NCBI GenBank assembly: GCA_020161395.1
Contig: JAIUOE010000002.1
Coordinates: 1-64,000 of the forward strand
Direction of reading: 5' to 3'
DNA: 64,000 nt
From: Bacteroidota bacterium
GTDB lineage: Bacteria > Bacteroidota > Ignavibacteria > Ignavibacteriales > Ignavibacteriaceae
Shown here: in pieces, positions 16,539 through 25,373 of the stretch
How positions within the stretch are numbered: position 1 is the first letter of the stretch
Layout of the letters: every line of letters starts with the position of its first letter
Position numbers and translations under genes: made by a program
Notes under the pieces: model-generated
What the model saw: only the letters and a program-made list of their open reading frames with translations
Databases searched by the model: none
What the model was told of the DNA's origin: nothing

Positions 16539-17741
16539 ATGGATCAACATAAAATTGAAAAACTGCAACAACTTATCAAGAAAAACAACCTCGACGGCTG
16601 GCTCTTTTACGATTTCAGAGGATCAAACGACCTCGCTCTAAGTGTACTCGAAATCCCTGCAAAAGCACATCTTACAAGAAGATTTTTCTATTTCGTCCCG
16701 GCAGAGGGTGAACCGCAAAAAGTGGCAATGGCAATCGAACTTCACAACCTCGCCCATCTTCCTGGCAGGATGCATCCCTACAGCAGTTATGAATCACTGA
16801 ACTGCATCATCGGAGAGATACTTAAAGGAGTGAAAAAAGTTGCCATGGAATATTCACCAATGAATGCAATTCCCTATCTCTCCAAACTGGATGCAGGCAC
16901 TTACGAGTTCCTGAAAACTTTTGGCATCGAAATCGTCTCGAGCGGCGACCTCCTCACCGAATTTACCGCCGTATGGACAAAAGAGCAGTATGATGATAAC
17001 ATCCCTGTCGCACATGCACTCACCGACATCGTAAAACTGTGCTGGAAATTTATTAGAGAAAAAATTGAGACCACCGGCGAAACCACCGAGTATGAAGTTC
17101 AAAAACTCATTATGGACGAGATCGAAAAAAGAGGATTTGAAACCGATCATGAAGTTATTGTTGGTGTAAATGGAAATGGTGCCAATCCACACTATTCCCC
17201 CACCCCCGAAGTATGGGAAAAAATTAAGAAGGATGATTTTGTTCTCATCGACCTTTGGGCAAAACCAAAGAAAGACAATGGAGTCTGGGCGGATATTACA
17301 TGGACAGGATATGTGGGTACCGAAGTTCCCGAACGATATGTAAAAGTATTCGAAATTGTAAAGGATGCCCGTGAAGCTGCTCTGAATCTCGTTACAGAGA
17401 GATTCGCCAAAGGTGAAACCGTCCGCGGCTGGGAAGTGGATGCAGCCTCCCGAAAAGTGATTGTGGATACCGGTTACGGCGAGTATTTTGTTCACAGGAC
17501 GGGACATTCAATAACTACCAATCTTCACGGCACAGGACCTCATAACGATAACTTCGAGACAAAAGATATGAGAATCATCCTTCCGGGCACATCATTCTCA
17601 ATCGAACCCGGCATTTACCTCAAAGGCGATTTCGGTGTTCGCTCCGAAATAGATGTTTACATCCACCCCGACGGCAAAGTCGAGCAAACAGGAGGGCCCA
17701 GACAGTTTCAAGTCATACCGATTATGAAGACTGAAGTGTGA
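16539..17741 (+). CDS. M24 family metallopeptidase (Xaa-Pro aminopeptidase-like)
   Basis: A 400-residue cytoplasmic peptidase with a creatinase-type N-terminal domain (about 1-160) and a pita-bread catalytic domain. The five metal ligands can be placed: D in VLIDLWAK, D in WADITWTG, H in HRTGHSI, E in SIEPGIYL and E in RSEIDVYI. The expected reaction is removal of an N-terminal residue before proline using two metal ions. There is no signal peptide. The gene runs against the histidine kinase gene, and their 3' ends overlap by 20 bp. Family assignment is firm; exact substrate preference is not. Confidence 0.92.
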   Translation: MDQHKIEKLQQLIKKNNLDGWLFYDFRGSNDLALSVLEIPAKAHLTRRFFYFVPAEGEPQKVAMAIELHNLAHLPGRMHPYSSYESLNCIIGEILKGVKKVAMEYSPMNAIPYLSKLDAGTYEFLKTFGIEIVSSGDLLTEFTAVWTKEQYDDNIPVAHALTDIVKLCWKFIREKIETTGETTEYEVQKLIMDEIEKRGFETDHEVIVGVNGNGANPHYSPTPEVWEKIKKDDFVLIDLWAKPKKDNGVWADITWTGYVGTEVPERYVKVFEIVKDAREAALNLVTERFAKGETVRGWEVDAASRKVIVDTGYGEYFVHRTGHSITTNLHGTGPHNDNFETKDMRIILPGTSFSIEPGIYLKGDFGVRSEIDVYIHPDGKVEQTGGPRQFQVIPIMKTEV

Positions 17742-18450
17742 GGCTCACCACCGTCCCCGCTTCTTTTTGCGATTGAATGTTTAGATCGATTTTGTTGAGG
17801 TCGCAGAAACCTTTGACTAAGAGGAGGCCGAGCCCCATCCCGTCAAAATTACGGGAGTAGCCGTTTGACTCCTGAGAAAAAGGTGTGAAGATTTCATTGA
17901 GATATTCGGGATTCATACCTATCCCGGTATCGATGATGGAGACAGAGAGAGTCTGGTCGGGGTTTCTGTGGATATCTATTTCAATAACGCCTTTTTCGGT
18001 GTAGTTGATAGCGTTGTCGATAATATTTGAGAAAATCTGAGTGACAGAATACCTGTCAGCTCTCACCTCACAGTTGAGGGTTGTGGAATTGATGATAAAC
18101 CGCAGCCCTTTTGCCTCCGCTTTTGGTTTGTAATCAGAGACAATCCTGGCGAGCACTTCGTGGAAGAGATCGAATTTCTCAAATTTTGGTTTGTAGTTTC
18201 CTGTTCTCACCAGTGAGGTATTAACGAGAAGGTCGATGGTCCTTCCCAGTCTTTCGCTGTCCTCAACCATGATGGTAGTAAGCCTTGAAATATCACGGTT
18301 ATTAAAGAAACTGAGATCGTGCTCCAGTTGTTTTGCCGCCTGCTGCAGCGCATTTACCGGGGTACGAATTTCATGCGAAATCCGGGAAAGGAAATCGTTT
18401 ATAAGATCGGCAGATTTATCCTGCATAAGGGGTGCCTTATCTTCTTTCAC
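17722..18450 (-). CDS. Orphan soluble histidine kinase
   Basis: A 242-residue kinase core without a sensor or membrane segment. The dimerisation/phospho-accepting helix shows SHEIRTP (H near residue 26), followed by the N-box IIDNAINY, G1 box DTGIGM and G2 region GMGLGL. The start is a GTG at 18450 with AAAGG upstream, 11 bp after the stop of the amylase gene; an internal ATG at 18426 lacks a ribosome binding site. Coupling to the amylase gene suggests co-transcription, but no response regulator lies alongside. Its input probably comes from a partner protein. Confidence 0.85.
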   Translation of the reverse strand: MKEDKAPLMQDKSADLINDFLSRISHEIRTPVNALQQAAKQLEHDLSFFNNRDISRLTTIMVEDSERLGRTIDLLVNTSLVRTGNYKPKFEKFDLFHEVLARIVSDYKPKAEAKGLRFIINSTTLNCEVRADRYSVTQIFSNIIDNAINYTEKGVIEIDIHRNPDQTLSVSIIDTGIGMNPEYLNEIFTPFSQESNGYSRNFDGMGLGLLLVKGFCDLNKIDLNIQSQKEAGTVVSLTLQSS

Positions 18451-18461
18451 TATTGGTGCCT

Positions 18462-21400
18462 TTACTTGACGAGCATCATTTTACGAACTTCTGAAAATTT
18501 TGGTGTTACAAGTTGATAGAAATATATACCGCTCGAAAACTGTGACATATCAGCATTTACCGCCCAGGTTCCCGCAGCTCTCTCCTCATCCAGAAGAGTC
18601 ATTAATTCCCTGCCCAATACATCATAAATCCTTAGCTGAACAACACTTCTCTCGGGAAGTGAAAATTGTATCCTCGTTGAAGGATTAAAGGGATTCGGGA
18701 AATTCTGAGCGAGTGAAAATTCTTTCGGAAGTGTCTCTCCGGGAATTTCCTTTATGTCTGAAATAAAGAGCGTAGGATCGGGAATTCCGTCATTGTTCCT
18801 GTCCGGTTCAACCAAAGCAAGGTTTATGAGGGAGTCGGGTCCGGCGTTTCCGTTTACATCTGGATTGTCAGGTGCTGAATCACCTGCACCATAGTTGAGT
18901 CCGCCTGCAATAAGAGCGACCATTTTCAACTTCACACCCGGAGGGATAAGACCCACACCGAGACCGTAGAGATCGTTCCATGCGACCGCCACTTCGGCAC
19001 CAAAGGCATTTTGTCCCCGCCTGCCGTTTATCTTGTTAGTCATGTTTGAACTTGTGCTGTCGACAATTTTATACATCCCGGGAGCAGTCTGATTGTATGC
19101 CGGGATGAAAAAATCGATGGCGTCTGCAGGGCGGAACCTGAAATTTTTGGCATAATCACCGTAATATCCCTGCTGTCCGTTGAAATTTGTCTCTCCGCCC
19201 GGTATTCCGGCATCGATATAAACCATCATTGTGTTGTAGGTATCGTTCAATTTGTAGTCTATGCCGATGTAAAGCGAATCTGCATCCCAGGTGGAATAGA
19301 TGCCGAGCAATTCATTATTTAGAGTGTCAACCGGTCGCCAGTAACTGTCAGTATCCGAATCTGCAACAATAAGCCACTCCGGTCGCCAGTCTGAAGTTCC
19401 TTTGATAATATTTCCGTCAATCACCGGTTTGCCATAGGTGGCAATAACAGTGTCAAGATTGGCTTTTACCCGAAGGTTGTAGTTTGCCGAGCCATATGCA
19501 CCTTTTCCATCAGTTACTTTAAGCTGTATTGCGTAGTAACCCGTATCAGAAAGCGAAGGAGTGCCGACAATTTTTCCTGTAATCTGATCTACATTCAGGA
19601 AATTCGGCGCCTGCGCAAAAAAGAATCTCAAACTGTCTGAATCAGGGTCTGATGCTGTCGGCTGACACTCATATCTTACAGTAGCTTTTATTGCTGTATC
19701 AGGAATCGCAGCTATTGCAGGAGGCAGATTCTTATAAACTGAAATTGCAAAGGTATCTTTCTCAGAGGCTCCTCCCGGGTCGGAAACAGTAACAATAACA
19801 TTCGTTCTTCCTGTGTCGGCAAAAACAGGAGTGCCTGTCAGAAGTCCTTTGTTGCTGACGGTCAGCCATCCGGGATTTCCCTGCAGACTGTAAACCAGTG
19901 CAGTGTCATTCGCATCAGAAGCTTTCACCTGATAGGTAAATAATGAATTGGTATAGGCAGTCTGATCCGCTACAGGCAGAAGCGCCGGCGGATTGTTCAG
20001 TCTTTTTGTTGTGTCGGGAACATATATTGTATAGCTTCTCGGTGGTGCCCAAAGTTTTATTCTGTTAGGTGGATTGCCGCCAATTCCGGAAACAACCTGT
20101 TTGTTTGCATCTCTGCCTGTGTAATCCTTGTACCAGGTTCCGACCGGTTTGTCGGTATCAACCCATACATCTATCCATTGAGTCGGGTTGTCATTCATCA
20201 CGATATAACCACCGGGCTGATTTCCATAACCGTTTCTTTTCGCGACATAGATATCGTTGGAGAGTTCGCCCTGGTTTGTGTTACCATCCTGCCGTATGTA
20301 GTATGGATTTAAGCCGGCTCTTTTTGTGGTTCCGCCGCCGAGGAAATTCTGCCTGATCCAGATAAGAGTGTCAATTTTTCCACCAACTCCATAGTCAATG
20401 TAATCTTTGAAAAACACGGAGGGTCTTCCCTCGGAGAATAGAATATAGGCATAGCCGAGAGCCTTGTCGTAAATAACAGGATCATGACCTGTGTCGATTT
20501 GCCCGTCCCAGCCTTTTCTGTCAAAATCGTGATTCTCGAGAAATGTCGAAACATCAAAACCGGAAAAACCGGAATTAATAAGCCCTGCCCCGTCAAGGTT
20601 GTTCATGTTAAATCCACCGTTTGTGGTGTTACACATGTCTCTCAGGTTATACCTCAAGGGAAAATCGAACATCGAAACATTTGCACCATTCTGATACTTG
20701 GCGACCTGCAACCAGTTACCTATCTCGGAAGTGCTGCCCCAAAGTTCAGCAACGGCATAACCGCCCGGATTTGATCCATTTAACCATTGTGCCATAAACG
20801 CAGGGTTTATCGATTTTACGGCATCCAGTCTGAAACCGTCATAACCGAGTTCCTGACGAAGGTACCTTCCCCATGCTATCAGGCTGTCTTTCACGCTCTG
20901 CTTGTTGTGATCAAGCCATTCACCAAAACGAAAGATGGGATCTGTCTGCACAAAGAGAGGATCAACCCAGCAATTCTGGGAATTGGGGTAGAATGATGCT
21001 GCAGTCTTCCTGAATCTTCCGGGACCCGAGGGGTACTGAAACAACATGTAGGCAGAGTCGGGAACAATGTAATTACCATTGTTCAAAGGGCGACACTCAT
21101 AAGGTATCTTCTGCTCGCCACCCATCATGTGCCTTACGACAGCGTCTGCAAAAACCTGCATCCCGACGCTGTGAAAGGCGTTTATCGCATTCTTTAGCTC
21201 GGCTTTGCTTCCAAACCGGGTCTCGAGGCTCCCCTTCTGATTGTAATCTCCAAAATCATAATGGTCATAAGGATCGTATCCCATCGACATCCCTCCACCG
21301 GCTCCTTTTGAGGATGATGGCAACCAGATTGCACTGAAACCGGCAGATGCAAGTCTTGTTGAGAGTATTGCAAGTGAATCCCACCAGATTCCCCCCGGAG

Positions 21401-21533
21401 GAGAGTTCCAGTAAAATCCCTGCATAAACACATCAGATTTTGGGGTTGTAAGAAGAGCACTTTTATCCTGCGCAGTAAGATTTGTCACGAAAATAAATGC
21501 CAAAACAGCGCATAATTTCATACGATTAGACAT
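18462..21533 (-). CDS. Secreted GH13 alpha-amylase with Ig-like domains and T9SS tail
   Basis: A 1023-residue extracellular starch-degrading enzyme. Signal peptide 1-21 (ending LTAQ). The GH13 barrel covers about 30-480: region I DAVVRH, region II GFRLDAVKS (nucleophile D), region III AVAELWG (acid/base E) and region IV FLENHD. Region I has Arg where most members have Asn before His. Then come two putative Ig-like domains (about 515-690, both starting NxPPA), a CBM9/DOMON-like domain (about 700-890, DGNIIKGTSDW, ADSLYIGIDY) and the sorting domain (NFPNPFNPST, end KMMLVK). Surface alpha-glucan breakdown is the likely role. Confidence 0.92.
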   Translation of the reverse strand: MSNRMKLCAVLAFIFVTNLTAQDKSALLTTPKSDVFMQGFYWNSPPGGIWWDSLAILSTRLASAGFSAIWLPSSSKGAGGGMSMGYDPYDHYDFGDYNQKGSLETRFGSKAELKNAINAFHSVGMQVFADAVVRHMMGGEQKIPYECRPLNNGNYIVPDSAYMLFQYPSGPGRFRKTAASFYPNSQNCWVDPLFVQTDPIFRFGEWLDHNKQSVKDSLIAWGRYLRQELGYDGFRLDAVKSINPAFMAQWLNGSNPGGYAVAELWGSTSEIGNWLQVAKYQNGANVSMFDFPLRYNLRDMCNTTNGGFNMNNLDGAGLINSGFSGFDVSTFLENHDFDRKGWDGQIDTGHDPVIYDKALGYAYILFSEGRPSVFFKDYIDYGVGGKIDTLIWIRQNFLGGGTTKRAGLNPYYIRQDGNTNQGELSNDIYVAKRNGYGNQPGGYIVMNDNPTQWIDVWVDTDKPVGTWYKDYTGRDANKQVVSGIGGNPPNRIKLWAPPRSYTIYVPDTTKRLNNPPALLPVADQTAYTNSLFTYQVKASDANDTALVYSLQGNPGWLTVSNKGLLTGTPVFADTGRTNVIVTVSDPGGASEKDTFAISVYKNLPPAIAAIPDTAIKATVRYECQPTASDPDSDSLRFFFAQAPNFLNVDQITGKIVGTPSLSDTGYYAIQLKVTDGKGAYGSANYNLRVKANLDTVIATYGKPVIDGNIIKGTSDWRPEWLIVADSDTDSYWRPVDTLNNELLGIYSTWDADSLYIGIDYKLNDTYNTMMVYIDAGIPGGETNFNGQQGYYGDYAKNFRFRPADAIDFFIPAYNQTAPGMYKIVDSTSSNMTNKINGRRGQNAFGAEVAVAWNDLYGLGVGLIPPGVKLKMVALIAGGLNYGAGDSAPDNPDVNGNAGPDSLINLALVEPDRNNDGIPDPTLFISDIKEIPGETLPKEFSLAQNFPNPFNPSTRIQFSLPERSVVQLRIYDVLGRELMTLLDEERAAGTWAVNADMSQFSSGIYFYQLVTPKFSEVRKMMLVK

Positions 21534-21735
21534 GGAGCGATCCGAATTTTTTCCGGTTAGTGAATGGTTTTACCAAAATTAAAATAACAATTAGGAATTT
21601 AAATAATTTGCGGAAATTATTAAAGATTATTTTAAGAGCAGTTTTAAGGGCAACTGCCTTCGGGAGTACATTTATTATAAAATTTTCATAAATTGAAAAT
21701 CAGATAAAAGAATTTTATTAAACTGTGGAGATTCA

Positions 21736-22350
21736 ATGAATACCAAAAAACTATACCTCACACTTGTAATCGGATTCACTCTTGTGTTTGCAGGTTGCAA
21801 TATTATCCAAAGCTTTGTAAATCTTTCCAGACTGCAATTTAAACTTCACGGTGTTACTTCCATTTCTGTGGCAGGAGTTTCACTGACCGGTAAAAAATCA
21901 CTTTCAGATCTGAATGTCTTCGAAATTGCAAAAGTAACTGAATCATTCTTTAAAGGATCACTGCCTCTTACATTCACTCTCGATCTTGCTGCGGTTAATC
22001 CCAATACAGGAAGTGGTGGCTATGCAAGAACCGATGCGCAACTCAAATCTCTCCCGTTTCGTCTTGTGGTTGACAGCAGAGAGCTCGTAACCGGCAATAT
22101 TAAAAATCCGGTCAGTATACCCGGAACAGGTGAAACCGAGCATCTGCCGATAGACCTGACCATCGATCTCGCTAAAGTGATAAAAGACCAGGGTTATGAG
22201 AGTTTGCTAAACCTTGCACTTCAGGTAAGTGGAGTGGGATCAGGGTCGAGTAATGTTTCGTTATACGCACGACCTGTCGTTTCCACGGTGCTCGGTGACA
22301 TCACCTATCCCGACGAAATACGGATAGTCGATGCCACTTTTTCCAAATAA
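21736..22350 (+). CDS. Lipoprotein of unknown function
   Basis: A 204-residue protein with a lipoprotein signal: residues 1-19 hydrophobic, lipobox VFAGC. After it come alternating beta-strand patterns such as LPLTFTLDLAAVNPN and IDLTIDLAKVI, which recall LEA14/WHy-type beta-sandwich proteins, but I cannot assign it firmly. GTGGAG precedes the ATG. It stands alone between the divergent amylase gene and tRNA-Thr. Location: membrane-anchored in the cell envelope. Confidence 0.75.
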   Translation: MNTKKLYLTLVIGFTLVFAGCNIIQSFVNLSRLQFKLHGVTSISVAGVSLTGKKSLSDLNVFEIAKVTESFFKGSLPLTFTLDLAAVNPNTGSGGYARTDAQLKSLPFRLVVDSRELVTGNIKNPVSIPGTGETEHLPIDLTIDLAKVIKDQGYESLLNLALQVSGVGSGSSNVSLYARPVVSTVLGDITYPDEIRIVDATFSK

Positions 22351-22384
22351 TTTTAACGAAAAGATATTTTTTTCGATCAGCATA

Positions 22385-22415
22385 TTGCATAATATTCAGA
22401 AAACTCCTATATTTG
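22385..22415 (+). promoter_or_regulatory. -33/-7 promoter of tRNA-Thr
   Basis: TTG (22385-22387), a 20-nt spacer and TATATTTG (22408-22415), 20 bp before the tRNA. An exact match to the Bacteroidota pattern. Confidence 0.7.
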
Positions 22416-22435
22416 TGATCTAAATTTTATTGATT

Positions 22436-22508
22436 GCTGGTGTAGCTCAGCTGGTAGAGCAGCTGATTTGTAATCAGCCGGTCGGGGGTTCAAATCCCTT
22501 CACCAGCT
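22436..22508 (+). tRNA. tRNA-Thr (anticodon TGT)
   Basis: A 73-nt cloverleaf: acceptor stem GCTGGTG / CACCAGC, D-arm GCTCAGCTGGTAGAGC, anticodon arm CTGATTTGTAATCAG with anticodon TGT, and T-arm GGGGGTTCAAATCCCTT. CCA is not encoded. It has its own promoter and terminator. Confidence 0.96.
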
Positions 22509-22518
22509 CAATAGTTTG

Positions 22519-22548
22519 AACCGGTTCTTCACAGAGCCGGTTTTTTTA
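22519..22548 (+). terminator. Terminator after tRNA-Thr
   Basis: AACCGGTTCT pairs with AGAGCCGGTT (one G-T pair) around a TCAC loop, followed by TTTTTATT. Confidence 0.85.
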
Positions 22549-22565
22549 TTTTAAAACTCTCGTTG

Positions 22566-23765
22566 TCACAAACTAAAATTCTTCAACCCCCAACCAATTC
22601 CCTCCGGAACAGTAATCACCCCGTCTTCATATTCAGGAGAATCAGCAACATTTACCTTGAAATAGGGTGCCTGCGAAATATGATCACCCGGAAGGTTCAC
22701 TTCTTCGCGTGAACAGAAGTGGATATTTGAGGTTTTCCCAAGTGCAGTTTCATACATTCCCCCGCACCAGACAGATACACCGTTCTCATGACACATTTTC
22801 GCAATTCTGATCGACTCAAGGAATCCGCCAACCCGTGGAGGCTTTATGTTGATTATCAGCTTATTTGTGTCAGAATTCTGCCGCCACAGCTCAATCGCCT
22901 GCCTTGTATGCATCTCATTCAGAATGCTCTCATCGAGGCATACGGGTGTTTTGAGGGCTGATAACTGTCTCGAATGATCGAGAATATCATCATTTCTTCC
23001 GGGTTGTTCAATCATTAAAAGGTTGTAATTGTCAAATTCCTTAAGTATCGCCACATGCACCGGGTTAAAAAGATCGTAACAGGCATTTGCATCCACCTGT
23101 AGTTTAATGTCGGGATATTTTCTTCTGACTGCCTCAATATATGTGACATCCTTCCCCGGTTTAACCTTTACTTTAACTCTTGATACATTTAACTCACCAA
23201 TCGCAATATCGATTTTCCTGATAAATGCTTCAATCGTTGGTTCAAGACCCACACTTGTACCCGCCGAAACACTTTTTCTCGTTCCACCCCACAGTTTGGA
23301 AACAGAAACACTGTGAATCTGTGCCACAGCATCCCAGTAGGCTCCTTCGACACCTGACTTTGCCATGTTGTGCCCTACGATCCATTTGAAACGGTCCAGA
23401 AAAGAAATTATATCGGTAAATGGAGGCAAACCCCTCACCGGCAGTCCGTCAATTTCTTCAACAGGCTTACCGGTTAGAGCCGAGATGATATAGCTCAGGG
23501 CAATCCCGACGCTCCTGTGGCATTCGTAATCGTACCACGGCGCACTAAGGGGTGAACACTCTCCTCTGCCTGTTACAAGATCACCCGATTCAGTTCTGAA
23601 TGTGATTTCCGGGAAAAGTCGGATCAGAGAGTCGAATCTGGCAAATGAGGTCTCAAAAGGAAAACTTAAATCAAATCTCCGTGTATGAATTTTTATTTGT
23701 TCGATATAGAGAGGAACCTGGTTTTCAAACACATTGAGGTATGAGAGTTCTTGTGAAGCATTCAT
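22566..23765 (-). CDS. Enolase-superfamily enzyme, OSBS / N-acylamino acid racemase-like
   Basis: A 399-residue enzyme of the muconate lactonising subgroup. The catalytic pieces are visible: KVKVKP (base lysines), D in LQVDANACY, E in MIEQPG, D in CLDESI and the second-side lysine in INIKPPRVGG. Such enzymes abstract a proton next to a carboxylate with Mg2+. KPPRVGG is close to the OSBS/NSAR motif, so o-succinylbenzoate synthase or N-succinylamino acid racemase are the main options. No other menaquinone gene lies nearby. Its ATG overlaps the TGA of the MFS gene by 4 nt, so the two are translationally coupled; a transported amino acid derivative as substrate is inference. Confidence 0.85.
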   Translation of the reverse strand: MNASQELSYLNVFENQVPLYIEQIKIHTRRFDLSFPFETSFARFDSLIRLFPEITFRTESGDLVTGRGECSPLSAPWYDYECHRSVGIALSYIISALTGKPVEEIDGLPVRGLPPFTDIISFLDRFKWIVGHNMAKSGVEGAYWDAVAQIHSVSVSKLWGGTRKSVSAGTSVGLEPTIEAFIRKIDIAIGELNVSRVKVKVKPGKDVTYIEAVRRKYPDIKLQVDANACYDLFNPVHVAILKEFDNYNLLMIEQPGRNDDILDHSRQLSALKTPVCLDESILNEMHTRQAIELWRQNSDTNKLIINIKPPRVGGFLESIRIAKMCHENGVSVWCGGMYETALGKTSNIHFCSREEVNLPGDHISQAPYFKVNVADSPEYEDGVITVPEGIGWGLKNFSL

Positions 23766-25099
23766 TTTCTTAAGTCCGGAATTTTTCTTAAATGTTTGGG
23801 ATTTAATAACATGGCAAAACCAGCAGTGGCGATGATTGCGAAAAACCAGTAGCTGATCTGTGTGGCAATCAACATTTCATCAAAGTTTTCCTTTTGAATT
23901 TTTGCTTCTTTGCCGACGAGAAAAAGAAAAGCAAGTCCGCAGATGATAATTCCTGTCTGCATTCCGACACTGAGCATCACATAATTTGATGCAACAGCAC
24001 TCCCCTGTCTGCTTTCAGGAACTGAGCCGAGCATAATCGAAGTGTTTGGTGCTGAGAAAAGAGCGATTCCCGATCCTGTCAAAATCATTGCAAAGTAGAT
24101 GAGATACATCGGAGTGGTTTCTCCGAGATTTGCCAGAATAACAAGCGAAAGAGCTATCAATCCCATCCCTGCGGCTGAGACTTTCCCGGGGGAGGTCTTG
24201 TCAGCCACATACCCCGCAAGAGGTGAAACCAAAAGTTGAAGTACGGGTTGTATAAGTATTACAATACCTGATTTTACGGGCGACATCTCCCTGTTACACT
24301 GAAGGTAAAGTCCGAGCAGATACTGCGATGCATATGTGGTTAAAAATGTTATAAATACTAAAATATTGGTAACTGCATACACAGAATTCGATCTGAACAG
24401 TTTGATGTCATAGATCGGTTCAGCACTCTTGTACTGGGAAAAAATAAACGATGCAAGACCTGCGGCAAATCCGGCAAATAAAACCCACCCCAGAGGTTCA
24501 TTCAGTCTGTTGGCGCTCCCCTGTAGGAAAATCAGTGTGAGTGCATAAAATACGATGCCCGGAAGATCAAATTTCCTTGAGGCCTCTTTGTCAACTTCAC
24601 GATCGGGTACCACAAATTTAATAATCATTAATGCAATACCCCCTGCAATTGCTGCAGAGATGAATATACTCCTCCATCCGAAAGACTGGGTCAGGAATCC
24701 ACCGATAAAATTGCCTGCAGTGGTACCGGAATAAACGAGCCCCGATAAAATTCCAAGTGCGGTTGTTCTGTATTTCGCAGGAATTGTTGTCGTTATAATT
24801 GGTGTATTTGAAACAACAAGGGATGAAGCGGCAATTCCCTGAATAGTTCTGAAAATAAGAAGTGAAAGGAAACTGTGTGCAAAAAAGATAACAAGCAGGT
24901 TGGATATAATGAAAAATGAGGCACCAAAAAGAAGTGTTTTCTTTGGCCCAAGTATATCGGATACCTTCCCCAAAGGAACGATACAGATGCTCGAAAGAAG
25001 GAGATAAACCGAATTTATCAGACCGAGGTCGGCAGGATTCACCACAAACTCCTCCCCAATCACCTTCAGCGCAAGGTTTACTGAGGCAAGAAGATACAT
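23762..25099 (-). CDS. MFS transporter, drug:H+ antiporter-2 (DHA2)-like
   Basis: About 445 residues of a 12-14-helix inner-membrane transporter. The loop motif GKVSDILGPKKTLL between helices 2 and 3 is the MFS signature A, and GNFIGGFL fits the family. The start is a problem: the ATG at 25099 cuts the first helix in half. The same frame is open upstream to 25195 and would supply KPKHILIIVATGITSFLS, but it contains no ATG, GTG or TTG. An ATG with a CAGGA site lies one frame off at 25179. Either a rare start codon (ATT at 25195) or a one-base frameshift is involved. It is the first gene of a pair with the racemase-like gene. Confidence 0.85.
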   Translation of the reverse strand: MYLLASVNLALKVIGEEFVVNPADLGLINSVYLLLSSICIVPLGKVSDILGPKKTLLFGASFFIISNLLVIFFAHSFLSLLIFRTIQGIAASSLVVSNTPIITTTIPAKYRTTALGILSGLVYSGTTAGNFIGGFLTQSFGWRSIFISAAIAGGIALMIIKFVVPDREVDKEASRKFDLPGIVFYALTLIFLQGSANRLNEPLGWVLFAGFAAGLASFIFSQYKSAEPIYDIKLFRSNSVYAVTNILVFITFLTTYASQYLLGLYLQCNREMSPVKSGIVILIQPVLQLLVSPLAGYVADKTSPGKVSAAGMGLIALSLVILANLGETTPMYLIYFAMILTGSGIALFSAPNTSIMLGSVPESRQGSAVASNYVMLSVGMQTGIIICGLAFLFLVGKEAKIQKENFDEMLIATQISYWFFAIIATAGFAMLLNPKHLRKIPDLRK

Positions 25100-25373
25100 T
25101 GACAGGAATGATGTGATTCCGGTGGCAACAATTATCAGAATATGTTTTGGTTTCAGAGTGGCAAACCTCGTACGGGCATTGAGAAAATCCTGAATTCAAC
25201 TTAATAAATGAGGACGATATAGTCAACAGAATCAATCAATTTTTCCGATTAATTGTCGATTTGTCAACAAAACCGTTCTTTTTCTTTGTAATTCTTGAAC
25301 AAAATGTTAGTTTGCATCATGGTATAATCCTTTATCCTTACTTAGCTATCCATTTCATCGGAACGAGACTAAA

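Noticed and set aside
16854-17507. 217-codon antisense frame in the M24 peptidase gene
   Set aside because: It lies fully inside a gene with clear catalytic motifs and shows no family features; it is a shadow frame.
24618-25235. 205-codon frame overlapping the MFS gene in another frame
   Set aside because: Its translation has no transporter or other domain features. Only its position near the uncertain MFS start is of interest.
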